Shown: in pieces, positions 38,247-46,542 of the stretch
Position numbering within the stretch: position 1 is the stretch's first letter
Layout: every line of letters starts with the position of its first letter
From: Slackia sp.
GTDB taxonomy: Bacteria > Actinomycetota > Coriobacteriia > Anaerosomatales > Anaerosomataceae
Assembly (NCBI GenBank): GCA_020725885.1
Contig: DYEA01000007.1
Coordinates: 248,001 to 312,000, forward strand
DNA length: 64,000 nt
Direction of reading: 5' to 3'
The notes under the pieces: generated by a model
What the model saw: the letters and a program-made list of their open reading frames with translations, nothing else
Databases searched by the model: none
What the model was told of the DNA's origin: nothing
Program-made: the position numbers and the translations under genes

Positions 38247-39304
38247 GCCTGCTTCCAAAGCGCCGTGGAGACGAAGTACAGGGCGAACCCCGCACCCGCC
38301 ATGATACCGGTGATGATCCAGAACCTCACCATGACCTTCGTCTCGCTCCAGCCGAGCATCTCGAAGTGGTGGTGGATAGGCGCCATGCGGAAGATGCGCT
38401 TGCCGGTCAGCTTGAACGACGCCACCTGCAGCACGACGGACAGCGTCTCGAGCAGGTACACGCCGCCGATCAGAAGCAGCAGCAGCTCGGTCTTGGTCAC
38501 GATCGCGAGCGCCGCGATCGCTGCCCCGAGGCCAAGAGACCCGGTGTCACCCATGAAGATGTCCGCGGGATGGCTGTTGTACCAGAGGAACCCGACGCAC
38601 GCGCCGGCGACGGTGGAGGCGAAGAGCGAGACCGCGAGCGAGTCCTGCCTGAACGCGATGGCAGCGTACGAGAGCATCACGAGCGTGACGGTCCCGGCGG
38701 CCAGCCCGTCCAAGCCGTCGGTCAGGTTCACGGCGTTGCTCTCCCCAACCACCATGAACCACACCAGCACGAGGTAGAGCCAGGGCACGCGTACGGACAC
38801 GGCGCCCACGTCGACGACGCTCGAGAGCACGCCCAGGTCGATGTAGCCGACGGGAGGCAGAAGCACCTTCGTCGAGATGTGCGCCCAGTTCACGGCGGCG
38901 AGCGCCACCGCGATCGCGACGACCGCCTGTCCGGCGATCTTCGCTCGCGGCCGAAGCCCCAGCGAACGCTCGTGCACCACCTTGGCGTAGTCGTCGATGA
39001 ATCCGAGCAACCCGCACCCGAGCATGGCCATAAGAGCGACCATGCCCTTGCGGTCCACCTCACCGCCGCCAAGGTACACGGCAGAGACCACGAGCAGGAT
39101 GAGCACCCCGCCCATCGTCGGAGTCCCCTGCTTGACGAGGTGGCCTTGCGGCCCATCAGCGCGCACCTGCTGGCCGATGTTCCGATACCGCAAGACGCGG
39201 ATCCAGAGCGGGAACAGCACGCCTGCGAGCAGCAGCGCGACCACGGCCGCGAGAAGCACCTGGTAGGTCGGATAGCGCGCTATCTCAGGGATAAAGCTAA
39301 ACAT
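38243..39304 (-). CDS. mraY: Phospho-N-acetylmuramoyl-pentapeptide transferase
   Basis: MraY (353 aa) transfers phospho-MurNAc-pentapeptide to undecaprenyl phosphate, giving lipid I. Ten helices are visible, and all signature loops are present: KQGTPTMGG, LGFIDDYAKV (Mg/UDP site), NAVNLTDGLDGLA, MGDTGSLGLG and APIHHHFEMLGW. The start overlaps the murF end by eight bases. It is the canonical enzyme, distinct from the divergent GT4 protein at 57661-58656. Confidence 0.96.
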   Translation of the reverse strand: MFSFIPEIARYPTYQVLLAAVVALLLAGVLFPLWIRVLRYRNIGQQVRADGPQGHLVKQGTPTMGGVLILLVVSAVYLGGGEVDRKGMVALMAMLGCGLLGFIDDYAKVVHERSLGLRPRAKIAGQAVVAIAVALAAVNWAHISTKVLLPPVGYIDLGVLSSVVDVGAVSVRVPWLYLVLVWFMVVGESNAVNLTDGLDGLAAGTVTLVMLSYAAIAFRQDSLAVSLFASTVAGACVGFLWYNSHPADIFMGDTGSLGLGAAIAALAIVTKTELLLLLIGGVYLLETLSVVLQVASFKLTGKRIFRMAPIHHHFEMLGWSETKVMVRFWIITGIMAGAGFALYFVSTALWKQA

Positions 39305-40709
39305 GAGGTCGAATGATTCCTTCCACGACCCGCTCGAGCCCCATGACCCGGGAGGCCTTGACGAGGACCGCGTCTCCGGCCTCGAGCAGGTCGTCGAGCA
39401 CCTCGCTGGCCTCTTCAGGCGTGGCGCACGGGCGGATGGAGTCGGGGTCCATCCCTTCCGCGCGGGCTCCGTCCGCGATCCGGCGGCCCAAAGTCCCCAC
39501 AGTCACCAGCACGTCGATGCGGGAGCGGGCGACTTCCTCGCCGAGCTGGAAGTGAGCCAGCTCCGAAAGCGAGCCGAGCTCTGCCATGTCGCCGAGCACC
39601 GCGATGCGCCTCCCCGACGCCGGTACGTCTTGCAGCGCTGAGAGCGCCGCGCGCATCGAGGTCGGGTTCGCGTTGTACGCGTCGTTGATGACGAGGACGC
39701 CCGTGGCTGACTCGAACACGTCCATGCGCATGGCGCTCGGCTGCACGCACGCGAGCCCTTCGGCGACCTCCTCGAGGTCCATGCCGAGCTCGAGCGCCAC
39801 GGCTGCGGCCGCCAGCGCGTTGTACACGTTGTGCTTCCCGAGGATCGGCAAGCGCACTGCAGCAGATGCGTCACCAGCGACCAGCGTGAACACAGGGAAC
39901 CCGTCTTCGTCGGTCGTCACGCCGTCGCCGCGCACGTCGCAGCCCTCGCTCAGGCCGTAGCGCACGACGCGTGCTTGCGCCTTCGACGCGAGGCGTTCGG
40001 TCCACGCGTCGTCGCCGTTCAGGAACACCGCGCCGGCCTCCGGGATCGCCTCGACAAGCTCGCCCTTGGCGTCCGCGATCGCCTCTTGGCTGCCGACGAC
40101 GCCCACGTGGCTCAGCCCCACGTTGGTGACCAGCCCGTGGGTGGGCCGCGCCACGCGAGCCAGCCGGGCGATCTGTCCCGCTCCCCGCATCGCCATCTCG
40201 ACCACGAGCACGCCGGTGTCTGCGCCCGCAGCGAAGATCGTCAGGGGCACGCCGATCTCGTTGTTCCGGTTGCCTTCGGTCGCGACGACGTCGAAGGCGC
40301 TGCTGAGGACAGCGCGGAGGAAGTCCTTCGTCGTGGTCTTGCCCGTCGAGCCGGTCACGCCGATCACCGGACACAGGAGACGGCTGCGGTGATAGGCCGC
40401 CAACGCATGCAGCGCGTCGACCGCGTCCTCCACGAGGACCACCGCGGCGCCGGGATTGCGCGATGCCGACACTGCCGCAAGCAAGGGCTCGTCGTCGCGC
40501 GTCACGAGCGCTGCGCGCGCGCCCGCGTCTATCGCAGAGGCGACGAACGCGTGACCGTCGACGTGCTCGCCGACGAGGGCCACGAACACGTTCCCGGGCT
40601 CTACCGCCCGCGAGTCGATCGCGAGGCCGTTGATCATCGTCGCCGGATCGCCGGTGAGCAGGCGCCCGCCGGTCACCTCCGCCAGCCGCTCGACGCTCAG
40701 TCTGAGCAC
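39297..40709 (-). CDS. murF: UDP-MurNAc-tripeptide--D-Ala-D-Ala ligase
   Basis: MurF (470 aa) completes the pentapeptide. The P-loop ITGSTGKTTTK equivalent (VIGVTGSTGKTTTKDF), the EMAMRGAGQI segment and VINDAYNANPTSM near the C-terminal domain are diagnostic. The GTG at 40709 is preceded by GGGAGGAG and lies 13 bases inside murE. The stop overlaps the mraY start. Confidence 0.95.
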   Translation of the reverse strand: MLRLSVERLAEVTGGRLLTGDPATMINGLAIDSRAVEPGNVFVALVGEHVDGHAFVASAIDAGARAALVTRDDEPLLAAVSASRNPGAAVVLVEDAVDALHALAAYHRSRLLCPVIGVTGSTGKTTTKDFLRAVLSSAFDVVATEGNRNNEIGVPLTIFAAGADTGVLVVEMAMRGAGQIARLARVARPTHGLVTNVGLSHVGVVGSQEAIADAKGELVEAIPEAGAVFLNGDDAWTERLASKAQARVVRYGLSEGCDVRGDGVTTDEDGFPVFTLVAGDASAAVRLPILGKHNVYNALAAAAVALELGMDLEEVAEGLACVQPSAMRMDVFESATGVLVINDAYNANPTSMRAALSALQDVPASGRRIAVLGDMAELGSLSELAHFQLGEEVARSRIDVLVTVGTLGRRIADGARAEGMDPDSIRPCATPEEASEVLDDLLEAGDAVLVKASRVMGLERVVEGIIRPHV

Positions 40710-42163
40710 AGCCGCCTCAACTCCTCCCGAGCGACCTCCCGGTCGTCGAAGCGGATGGTACGGTCGCTGAAGATCTGGTAGTCCTCGTGGCCCTTGCCAG
40801 CGATGAGCACCGCGTCTCCGGCGCGCGCCATCTGCAGCGCGGCACGGATCGCGGCGCGCCGATCGAGCTCGACCGCGTACGGCGCGCCGGTCGGCTTCAG
40901 CCCGTCTTCGATCTGGAGCACGATGCCGACCGGGTCCTCGCTGCGCGGGTTGTCGCTCGTCAGGACGACGAAGTCGGCGCGCTCGCCAGCTGCGGCGCCC
41001 ATCAAGGGCCGCTTCTCGCGGTCGCGGTCCCCGCCGCAGCCGAACACCACGATCACGCGACCCGGCGTCACCTCGCGCACGGCGTCGATCGCTTTCGCGA
41101 GCGAATCCGGCGTGTGCGCATAGTCGACCAGGACGCTGAACGGCTGGCCTTCGTCGATGCGCTCGAGCCGGCCCGGGACTTGCGGGCAGCGCTCGAGTCC
41201 TGCGGCGATGGCGTCGGGCCCGATGCCGAGAGCGAGCGCGCAGCCCGCAGCCACGAGCGCGTTCTCGACGTTGTGCGCCCCGGGCAACGGGAGCCGCACG
41301 CGACGGCGCCACGAGCCGATGACCAGGTCGAACTCGGTGCCGTCGGGAGCGTGGGACTCGCGCTCGGCGCGCACTGCCGCATCGGCCGCGTGGCCGACGG
41401 CGATCGCGCCCGCCAGGCTCGCCGCGAGCTCCACCCCAGCAGCCGAGTCGACGTTGACGACCCTGGCGTCCGCCTCGTGGTCCGTGAACAGCCGCTTCTT
41501 GACCGACCAGTACTCCTCGATCGTCTTGTGGTAGTCGAGGTGGTCCTGCGTCAAGTTGGTGAACGCCGCGACGGCGAATCGGATCCCGACGACACGCTTC
41601 AGGTCGATGGCGTGCGACGAGACCTCCATCGCCACGGTCTCGACGCCGGCGTCGCGCATCTGCGCGAGCAGCTCCTGCAGGTCCCGGGACTCTGGGGTGG
41701 TCCGCCCGGCCGGCTTGCGCTCGTCCTTGACCCTGACTTCCACCGTGCCGACGATGCCGGTCGAGCGCCCGGCCGCGCGCGCGATGGAATCGACGATGTA
41801 CGTGGTCGTCGTCTTGCCATTCGTGCCCGTCACGCCGACGACCTGCAGCGACCGGCTCGGGTGGTCGAAGAAGCGGTCTGAGGCGCGAGCAAGCGCCTCG
41901 CGCGTGTCCCGGACGACCGCCACGGGCGCGAAGGCTTCGACCTCTGGCAGCGGTCGCTCGGCGACGACCGCGCGAGCGCCCCGCGCCACCGCTTCCCGCG
42001 CGAAGTCGTGGCCGTCGTGCGCGAACCCGCGGATGCAGAAGAAGGCGTCCCCTTCGCGCACGCGGTCCGACCGGTATGCGATCCCGGTGACGCGGATGCC
42101 GTCGGCGGGCATGCGTACTGCGCCGCAATCCGCAAGGAGGTCTTCCAGTCTTGAATCACGCAT
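40697..42163 (-). CDS. murE: UDP-MurNAc-tripeptide synthetase, meso-DAP type
   Basis: MurE (488 aa) adds the third stem residue. The P-loop VTGTNGKTTTTYIVD, the carbamylated-lysine region and FTNLTQDHLDYHKT are present. The specificity motif near the C-terminus reads SDNPRSEDP; the DNPR form is known to select meso-diaminopimelate (lysine enzymes differ), so the wall is predicted to be DAP-type. The ATG at 42163 has only a weak ribosome site. A 58-base gap separates it from ftsI. Confidence 0.95.
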   Translation of the reverse strand: MRDSRLEDLLADCGAVRMPADGIRVTGIAYRSDRVREGDAFFCIRGFAHDGHDFAREAVARGARAVVAERPLPEVEAFAPVAVVRDTREALARASDRFFDHPSRSLQVVGVTGTNGKTTTTYIVDSIARAAGRSTGIVGTVEVRVKDERKPAGRTTPESRDLQELLAQMRDAGVETVAMEVSSHAIDLKRVVGIRFAVAAFTNLTQDHLDYHKTIEEYWSVKKRLFTDHEADARVVNVDSAAGVELAASLAGAIAVGHAADAAVRAERESHAPDGTEFDLVIGSWRRRVRLPLPGAHNVENALVAAGCALALGIGPDAIAAGLERCPQVPGRLERIDEGQPFSVLVDYAHTPDSLAKAIDAVREVTPGRVIVVFGCGGDRDREKRPLMGAAAGERADFVVLTSDNPRSEDPVGIVLQIEDGLKPTGAPYAVELDRRAAIRAALQMARAGDAVLIAGKGHEDYQIFSDRTIRFDDREVAREELRRLCSD

Positions 42164-42221
42164 CGTAGAGCCCGTCCAGTCGCCAGCCGGCGAATCGTAT
42201 CACAGCCACAGCGCCCATCGC

Positions 42222-43985
42222 TCACCCTCGCCCGCCCTGTGACGGAGCCGTTTCCGTCCCAGGCCGGCTCGGCGTGCCGTCGCCTGGCGGCGCGCCGTAT
42301 CGCGGCGGTATCCCGAGGTGCGTCATACAGAACGCCCCGATGCGCGAGAACGCCGGCGCGGCCACCGTGCCGCCGTAGATAGAGCCAGACGGTTCGTCGA
42401 TCGTGACGACGATGACGACGGCCGGGTCGTCCGCCGGCAGGAATCCCGAGAACGACGCCACGTACTTGCCCTTGGCGTACCCGCGCACGCCGTCCGTGCG
42501 TGGCTTCTGCGCAGTCCCGGTCTTGCCGGCGACCGTGTAGCCAGGAACCGCGGCGCCCTTCCCGGTGCCTTCCGTCACGACCGCCTTCAGCACCTCCCGC
42601 ATCTTCGAGACGGTCTCCGGGGACGCCACCTTCCGGACCGGCCATTCCAGCTTCTGAGACCGCGCATCGGGCAGCTCCTGCAGCAAGTGCGGCGTCACCA
42701 GGTACCCGCCGTTGCCGATGGCCGCCATCGCCCGGGCCAGCTGCAACGGCGTCACGGCAAGCCCCTGCCCGAAGGGGATGTTCCCGATGCTGGTAGCCGA
42801 CCAGTGAGACGGGCGAGGCACGCTCGGAGCCGCCTCTCCAGGTAAGTCGACCTCAGAACGCTCCGCAAGACCGTAGCGCTCCAGGTACTCGTACATCTTC
42901 TCCGGCCCAAGAAGCAGGCCCAACTTCACCGCTCCGACGTTCGAGGAGTTCGTCACGATGTCGGTGAGCGTCCAATCCACGGTGCCGCGGGGATGCGCCT
43001 CGTGGATCGTCCGGCCCCCGATCTTCAAGGTCGGAGGCAGCCGGAACACCGTGTCGGGACGCGCGAGCCCCTCCTCGATCGCGGCGGCGGCCGTGATGGC
43101 TTTGATGGTGGAGCCTGGCTCGTATCGGTCCGTGATCGGCCTGCACCTGAACGACTGCGGATCCGCCTCGGAGTACCGGTTGGGGTCGAAGTCCGGGACC
43201 GACGCGACAGCGAGGAGCGCCCCCGTCTTCGCGTCCATCACGACGACGGAGCCGCTCTTCGCCTTCCAGCGCTCCACGGTCTCCGCGAGCACGGCCTGCG
43301 CCTGGTACTGGATGTCCGCGTCGATGGTGAGCACCAGGTTCTGGCCGTCGACGGGCTCTTCCCGGGCGGTCACGCCGCCTGGGATCGGGACCCCCGTCAG
43401 GCCCTTCTCGCAGATGAGCTTGCCTGGCGTGCCGGCAAGAAGCGCGTCGTACTGCTTCTCGATCCCCGAGAGCCCCTCGCCGTCGACGCCGACGAACCCG
43501 AGGACTTGGCATGCCAGACTGTTGCTCGGATAGACGCGTCGCGTGTCGTCTTGGAAGTAGATGCCTGCGAGCTCGAGCTCCTCGAGGGACTGCACTCGCT
43601 CGACCGGGACCTTGCGCGCGATGTAGACGAAGCCCGCCTCCTTGCCCAGCTTGGCGAGGTACGTCGCTTCGCTGCCGCCCAACGCAGCCGCTAGGGCGCG
43701 TGCCGCAGCCGGCTTGTCTGCGACCTCGCGCGGCACGGCGTAGACGGTCTTGGCAGCAGTGGTCACTGCCAGCGGCTTGCCCTCACGGTCGTAGATCGAG
43801 CCGCGCTGCGCCGGGATCGAAAGCTCCAGGTCCCGCTGCTCCCGCGCCATCGCCGCATACGCCGGGCCCTCGACGACCTGGATGTGGACCAGCCGGGCGG
43901 CAACGGCCGCGAGCGCGGCCAGCAGCAGGACGAGCATGAACGCGTGCCTCGTGGGCCGCCGTGCCGGGCTTCGTACCGCCCTCAT
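42222..43985 (-). CDS. ftsI: Septal penicillin-binding protein FtsI (class B PBP)
   Basis: FtsI (587 aa) is the septal transpeptidase. After a short cytoplasmic part and one membrane helix (AFMLVLLLAALAAVAARL), the class B dimerisation domain (RGSIYDREGKPLA) leads to the transpeptidase domain. This has the SxxK motif in EPGSTIKAI, SxN in TNSSNVG and KTG in VAGKTGTAQ. No PASTA domains are present. I chose ATG 43985 because a GGAAGGG site lies eight bases upstream; an ATG at 44018 overlapping the ftsL stop (ATGA) is an equally coupled alternative. It ends with a Pro/Gly-rich tail. Confidence 0.95.
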   Translation of the reverse strand: MRAVRSPARRPTRHAFMLVLLLAALAAVAARLVHIQVVEGPAYAAMAREQRDLELSIPAQRGSIYDREGKPLAVTTAAKTVYAVPREVADKPAAARALAAALGGSEATYLAKLGKEAGFVYIARKVPVERVQSLEELELAGIYFQDDTRRVYPSNSLACQVLGFVGVDGEGLSGIEKQYDALLAGTPGKLICEKGLTGVPIPGGVTAREEPVDGQNLVLTIDADIQYQAQAVLAETVERWKAKSGSVVVMDAKTGALLAVASVPDFDPNRYSEADPQSFRCRPITDRYEPGSTIKAITAAAAIEEGLARPDTVFRLPPTLKIGGRTIHEAHPRGTVDWTLTDIVTNSSNVGAVKLGLLLGPEKMYEYLERYGLAERSEVDLPGEAAPSVPRPSHWSATSIGNIPFGQGLAVTPLQLARAMAAIGNGGYLVTPHLLQELPDARSQKLEWPVRKVASPETVSKMREVLKAVVTEGTGKGAAVPGYTVAGKTGTAQKPRTDGVRGYAKGKYVASFSGFLPADDPAVVIVVTIDEPSGSIYGGTVAAPAFSRIGAFCMTHLGIPPRYGAPPGDGTPSRPGTETAPSQGGRG

Positions 43986-44014
43986 CGCCGCACCCTTCCG
44001 CCGGACGCCGGAAG

Positions 44015-44560
44015 TCATCGGCTCGATGCAAGCCCGACGTCGCCGACGAGCAGCGCTTGCGCTTCCCCGGCGACAAGGTCCTCCAACAGCCTGGCGAGCA
44101 CGCCGCGTCCTTCGGCAGCCGGGCCTTCGGGCCGTGGCTCATCAGCGCCTCCGGCCGCTCGGTCGCCGTCCGACGCGGGATCCGATGGGACGCAGATGTA
44201 CCGTGGAGCAGCGGTAGCCCGCATGTTGAGAGTGCTCGACGCGATGGCGCCGATCCGCGACGGCGCTGCGAGGGCGCTGCAATCGGCTTCGAGCTCCCGG
44301 CCCTCGAGCAGCTCAGAACGGATGGACCGCTCGAGCCGATGCGCGTCGATCGCGGCCTCGGCGGCCTTGACGGCCATCGCGACGCGCGCCACCCCTGACA
44401 GCGCGAGCAGCACGATCGCGAGCACGGCCGCCCTGGTGACGAGGTCCGACGCGCGCGCCTTCCGCGCAGATGGACGCCGAGCCGCAGAAGCGGCAGCACG
44501 AGACCCGGCACGCCGTGCCGGCTCCCGCACCTGCTCCATCTTCCGGGCTGGAAGTCCCAT
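44015..44560 (-). CDS. ftsL: FtsL-like septum formation protein
   Basis: This 181-aa protein fits FtsL by position (rsmH-ftsL-ftsI) and topology: a basic, Ala-rich cytoplasmic part (1-40), one membrane helix (TRAAVLAIVLLALSGVARVAM) and an extracytoplasmic helix with a heptad-like pattern (VKAAEAAIDAHRLERSIRSE). The remainder is longer than usual and Gly/Glu-rich. FtsL sequences diverge rapidly, so the call rests on context. The ATG follows GAGGTGAGGC. Confidence 0.8.
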   Translation of the reverse strand: MGLPARKMEQVREPARRAGSRAAASAARRPSARKARASDLVTRAAVLAIVLLALSGVARVAMAVKAAEAAIDAHRLERSIRSELLEGRELEADCSALAAPSRIGAIASSTLNMRATAAPRYICVPSDPASDGDRAAGGADEPRPEGPAAEGRGVLARLLEDLVAGEAQALLVGDVGLASSR

Positions 44561-44571
44561 GCCTCACCTCG

Positions 44572-45525
44572 TCAGACACCCGATTCGGCGACCTTCTCCG
44601 CGACCCGCAGCCGCGCGCTGCGCGCCCGTGGGTTGGCCGCTATCTCTTCGGCCGCCGGAACGACGGGCCGCTTTGTCACCACACGGAGCACCGGCACCCG
44701 CCCGCACGTGCACTCAGGAAGCCCCGGCGGGCACGTGCATCCCCTGGAAGCCTCAGCGAACGCCCGCTTCACGATGCGATCCTCGAGCGAGTGGTACGAG
44801 ATCACGGCGAGCCGGCCGCCCGGAACGAGCCAGCGGATCGCCGCCTCGATACCGCGCTCCACCGACTTGAGCTCCTGATTCACCTCGATGCGCAACGCCT
44901 GGAACGTGCGCTTGGCAGGATGGCCGCCGGCGCGACGCGCCGATGCCGGCACGGCCGCCTTGACGAGGTCGACGAGCTCGCCGGTGGTCGTGATCGGATG
45001 GCGGGCCCGCGCGGCGACGATGAAAGCTGCGATGCGCGAGGCCCACCGCTCCTCCCCGTACTCTCGGATGATGCGGGCAAGGTCCTCCTCGCTGTACGTG
45101 TTGACGACGTCGGCCGCGGTCGGCTGCGATGACGCGGCGTCCATCCGCATGTCGAGCGGCGCGTCGCGGTGGTACGAGAAACCGCGGCCGGCCTCGTCAA
45201 GCTGGTAGGAAGAGACCCCGAGGTCGAAGATGAACGCATCGACGTACGGGATCCTCGCCTCGACGAGCAGGTCGTCGAGGTCCCCGTAGTCACCCTTGAG
45301 CAGGATGATCGCTTGCTGGCCGAGGGGTAGTGCGTCTCGTGCTGCGGCGAGTGCGGCGTCGTCTTTGTCGATTCCCACGAGGATCCCCGTGGGCGCGATA
45401 AGCTGTGCAGCCCGTTTCGCGTGTCCTGCCCCGCCCAAGGTACAGTCGACAACGATCGAACCGTCGTGCAACTGAAGGTGCTGCGTCACCTCGGCCAGCA
45501 AAACTGGGGTGTGCCGGTATTCCAT
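44572..45525 (-). CDS. rsmH: 16S rRNA (cytosine1402-N4)-methyltransferase
   Basis: RsmH (MraW, 317 aa) methylates C1402 in the ribosomal decoding centre. The SAM-binding motif DCTLGGAGHAK, FDLGVSSYQLDEAGRGFSY and the C-terminal HSLEDRIVKR are diagnostic. A Cys-containing loop (CTCPPGLPECTCG) is normal for the family. ATG 45525 is used; a TTG two codons earlier is possible. It starts ten bases after mraZ ends. Confidence 0.96.
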   Translation of the reverse strand: MEYRHTPVLLAEVTQHLQLHDGSIVVDCTLGGAGHAKRAAQLIAPTGILVGIDKDDAALAAARDALPLGQQAIILLKGDYGDLDDLLVEARIPYVDAFIFDLGVSSYQLDEAGRGFSYHRDAPLDMRMDAASSQPTAADVVNTYSEEDLARIIREYGEERWASRIAAFIVAARARHPITTTGELVDLVKAAVPASARRAGGHPAKRTFQALRIEVNQELKSVERGIEAAIRWLVPGGRLAVISYHSLEDRIVKRAFAEASRGCTCPPGLPECTCGRVPVLRVVTKRPVVPAAEEIAANPRARSARLRVAEKVAESGV

Positions 45526-45535
45526 TCTCAAGGCC

Positions 45536-45970
45536 CTACAAGATGCCGAGCTCAGCGAGTTCCCGTGCCACGTCCTCGATCCGCTCGGCAGTCTCGCCGT
45601 TGTACTGCGCCCACCGGGTCGCGTCCCACAGCTCGATGCGGTTGCCGTTCCCGATCACTGCCACGTCCTTCTCGAGGCGCGCGTGCTCCCGCAGGTTCGC
45701 GGGCAGCGTGATGCGGCCGGCCGAGTCGAGCTCGGTCTCGATAGCGCCGGACGTGAAGAAGCGACGCACCTGGCGGAACCGCGGGTCGAAGTCGTCTTGA
45801 TCCATCAGCCGGCGGATGAACTCGCGGTACTCCTCAGCGGAGTACACGTAGAGGCACTCGCCCAGGCCCTTGGCGACGACGAGCTTGCCCGTCATCTCCG
45901 CCCGGTACTTCACAGGCAAAGACAGGCGCCCCTTGGCGTCCAGCGTGTGCTGGTACTCGCCGAGAAACAT
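45536..45970 (-). CDS. mraZ: Division/cell wall cluster transcriptional regulator MraZ
   Basis: MraZ (144 aa) has the two SpoVT/AbrB-like repeats with DxxxR motifs (TLDAKGRLSLP and LDSAGRITLP), forms ring-like oligomers and represses its own dcw operon. The ATG at 45970 follows an AGGAGGGACGGG site. Its operator array lies 66-130 bases upstream, so autoregulation is expected here. It is the first gene of the minus-strand division supercluster. Confidence 0.96.
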   Translation of the reverse strand: MFLGEYQHTLDAKGRLSLPVKYRAEMTGKLVVAKGLGECLYVYSAEEYREFIRRLMDQDDFDPRFRQVRRFFTSGAIETELDSAGRITLPANLREHARLEKDVAVIGNGNRIELWDATRWAQYNGETAERIEDVARELAELGIL

Positions 45971-46029
45971 CCCGTCCCTCCTGGCTCCTCCGGGACCCTT
46001 TCGAGGCTGAATGGCGCCTCGCTGCGACT

Positions 46030-46058
46030 ACCATATTCCACTGCGCCCCACTTTGCAA
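46030..46058 (-). promoter_or_regulatory. Promoter of the mraZ/dcw operon
   Basis: TTGCAA (46058-46053) and TATGGT (46035-46030) are separated by exactly 17 bases on the minus strand, about 55 bases upstream of the mraZ ribosome site. The hexamers are interleaved with the MraZ boxes, so repressor binding would block RNA polymerase. Confidence 0.7.
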
Positions 46059-46100
46059 CACTTTTTCACCCAATTTCCCACCGATGTGCCCCGTTCCCCA
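46036..46100 (-). promoter_or_regulatory. MraZ operator: seven boxes with 10-bp period
   Basis: On the minus strand, five-base boxes TGGGG, GGCAC, TGGGA, GGTGA, TGTTG, TGGGG and TGGAA occur exactly every ten bases from 46100 down to 46036. MraZ is known to bind TGGGN direct repeats separated by five bases; four of the seven match that form well and three are degenerate. Stretches such as AAAGTG repeated at 10-bp spacing also resemble the Mycoplasma MraZ box. Between this array and 46226 (about 125 bases) I see nothing else. Confidence 0.8.
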
Positions 46101-46226
46101 CTGCATGACGCATCCGGGACCCGCTGCACGGTGTCCACGAACCCTGCGCGCCTCACGGCCGTCGAACGATATGCAGGCAGGAATCGGGCCTTGACAGCGG
46201 AATCAAGAGGCGACGGCGCGACCCGG

Positions 46227-46256
46227 TTGCCCGCGCATCGCGCTGAGCGATAGAAT
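46227..46256 (+). promoter_or_regulatory. Candidate promoter of the 49-aa membrane protein gene
   Basis: TTGCCC (46227-46232) and TAGAAT (46251-46256) with an 18-base spacer lie 40 bases upstream of the ATG at 46296. The orientation is divergent from mraZ. Confidence 0.5.
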
Positions 46257-46295
46257 CAGCGCGTACCCGCGGGCGCGATGGAGGTGAACACCCCT

Positions 46296-46445
46296 ATGGG
46301 AGACTTCGCACCACTGGGCTTCAACGTCGCGAGCATCGTGTTCAACATGCTCGTCGTCGCGTTCTTCGCCGTGGTGGCTATCGGGATCGGCTTCCTCGTC
46401 TACGCTGCGAAGCAGCTCAAGGCGCGCGAGGAGAAGACCTCGTAG
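46296..46445 (+). CDS. Single-pass 49-aa membrane microprotein
   Basis: A short frame from ATG 46296 to TAG 46445 encodes a 49-aa protein with one strong membrane helix (FNMLVVAFFAVVAIGIGFLV) and a basic/acidic cytoplasmic tail (AAKQLKAREEKTS). A GGAGGTGA site lies nine bases upstream; an ATG at 46278 is in frame but overlaps it. It has its own promoter-like element and lies 97 bases upstream of the DUF4349 gene. The composition is that of a genuine small membrane protein, but I cannot assign a family. Divergence from mraZ may only be positional. Confidence 0.7.
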   Translation: MGDFAPLGFNVASIVFNMLVVAFFAVVAIGIGFLVYAAKQLKAREEKTS

Positions 46446-46542
46446 CACCCGCGCCGACGATTCCGCTGGCTCGACGCCCTGACCCGCCTGAAGCGCAGTG
46501 TCAGGGCGTCGTCGTCATCAGGCAGGAACGGAGGGCGGAACC

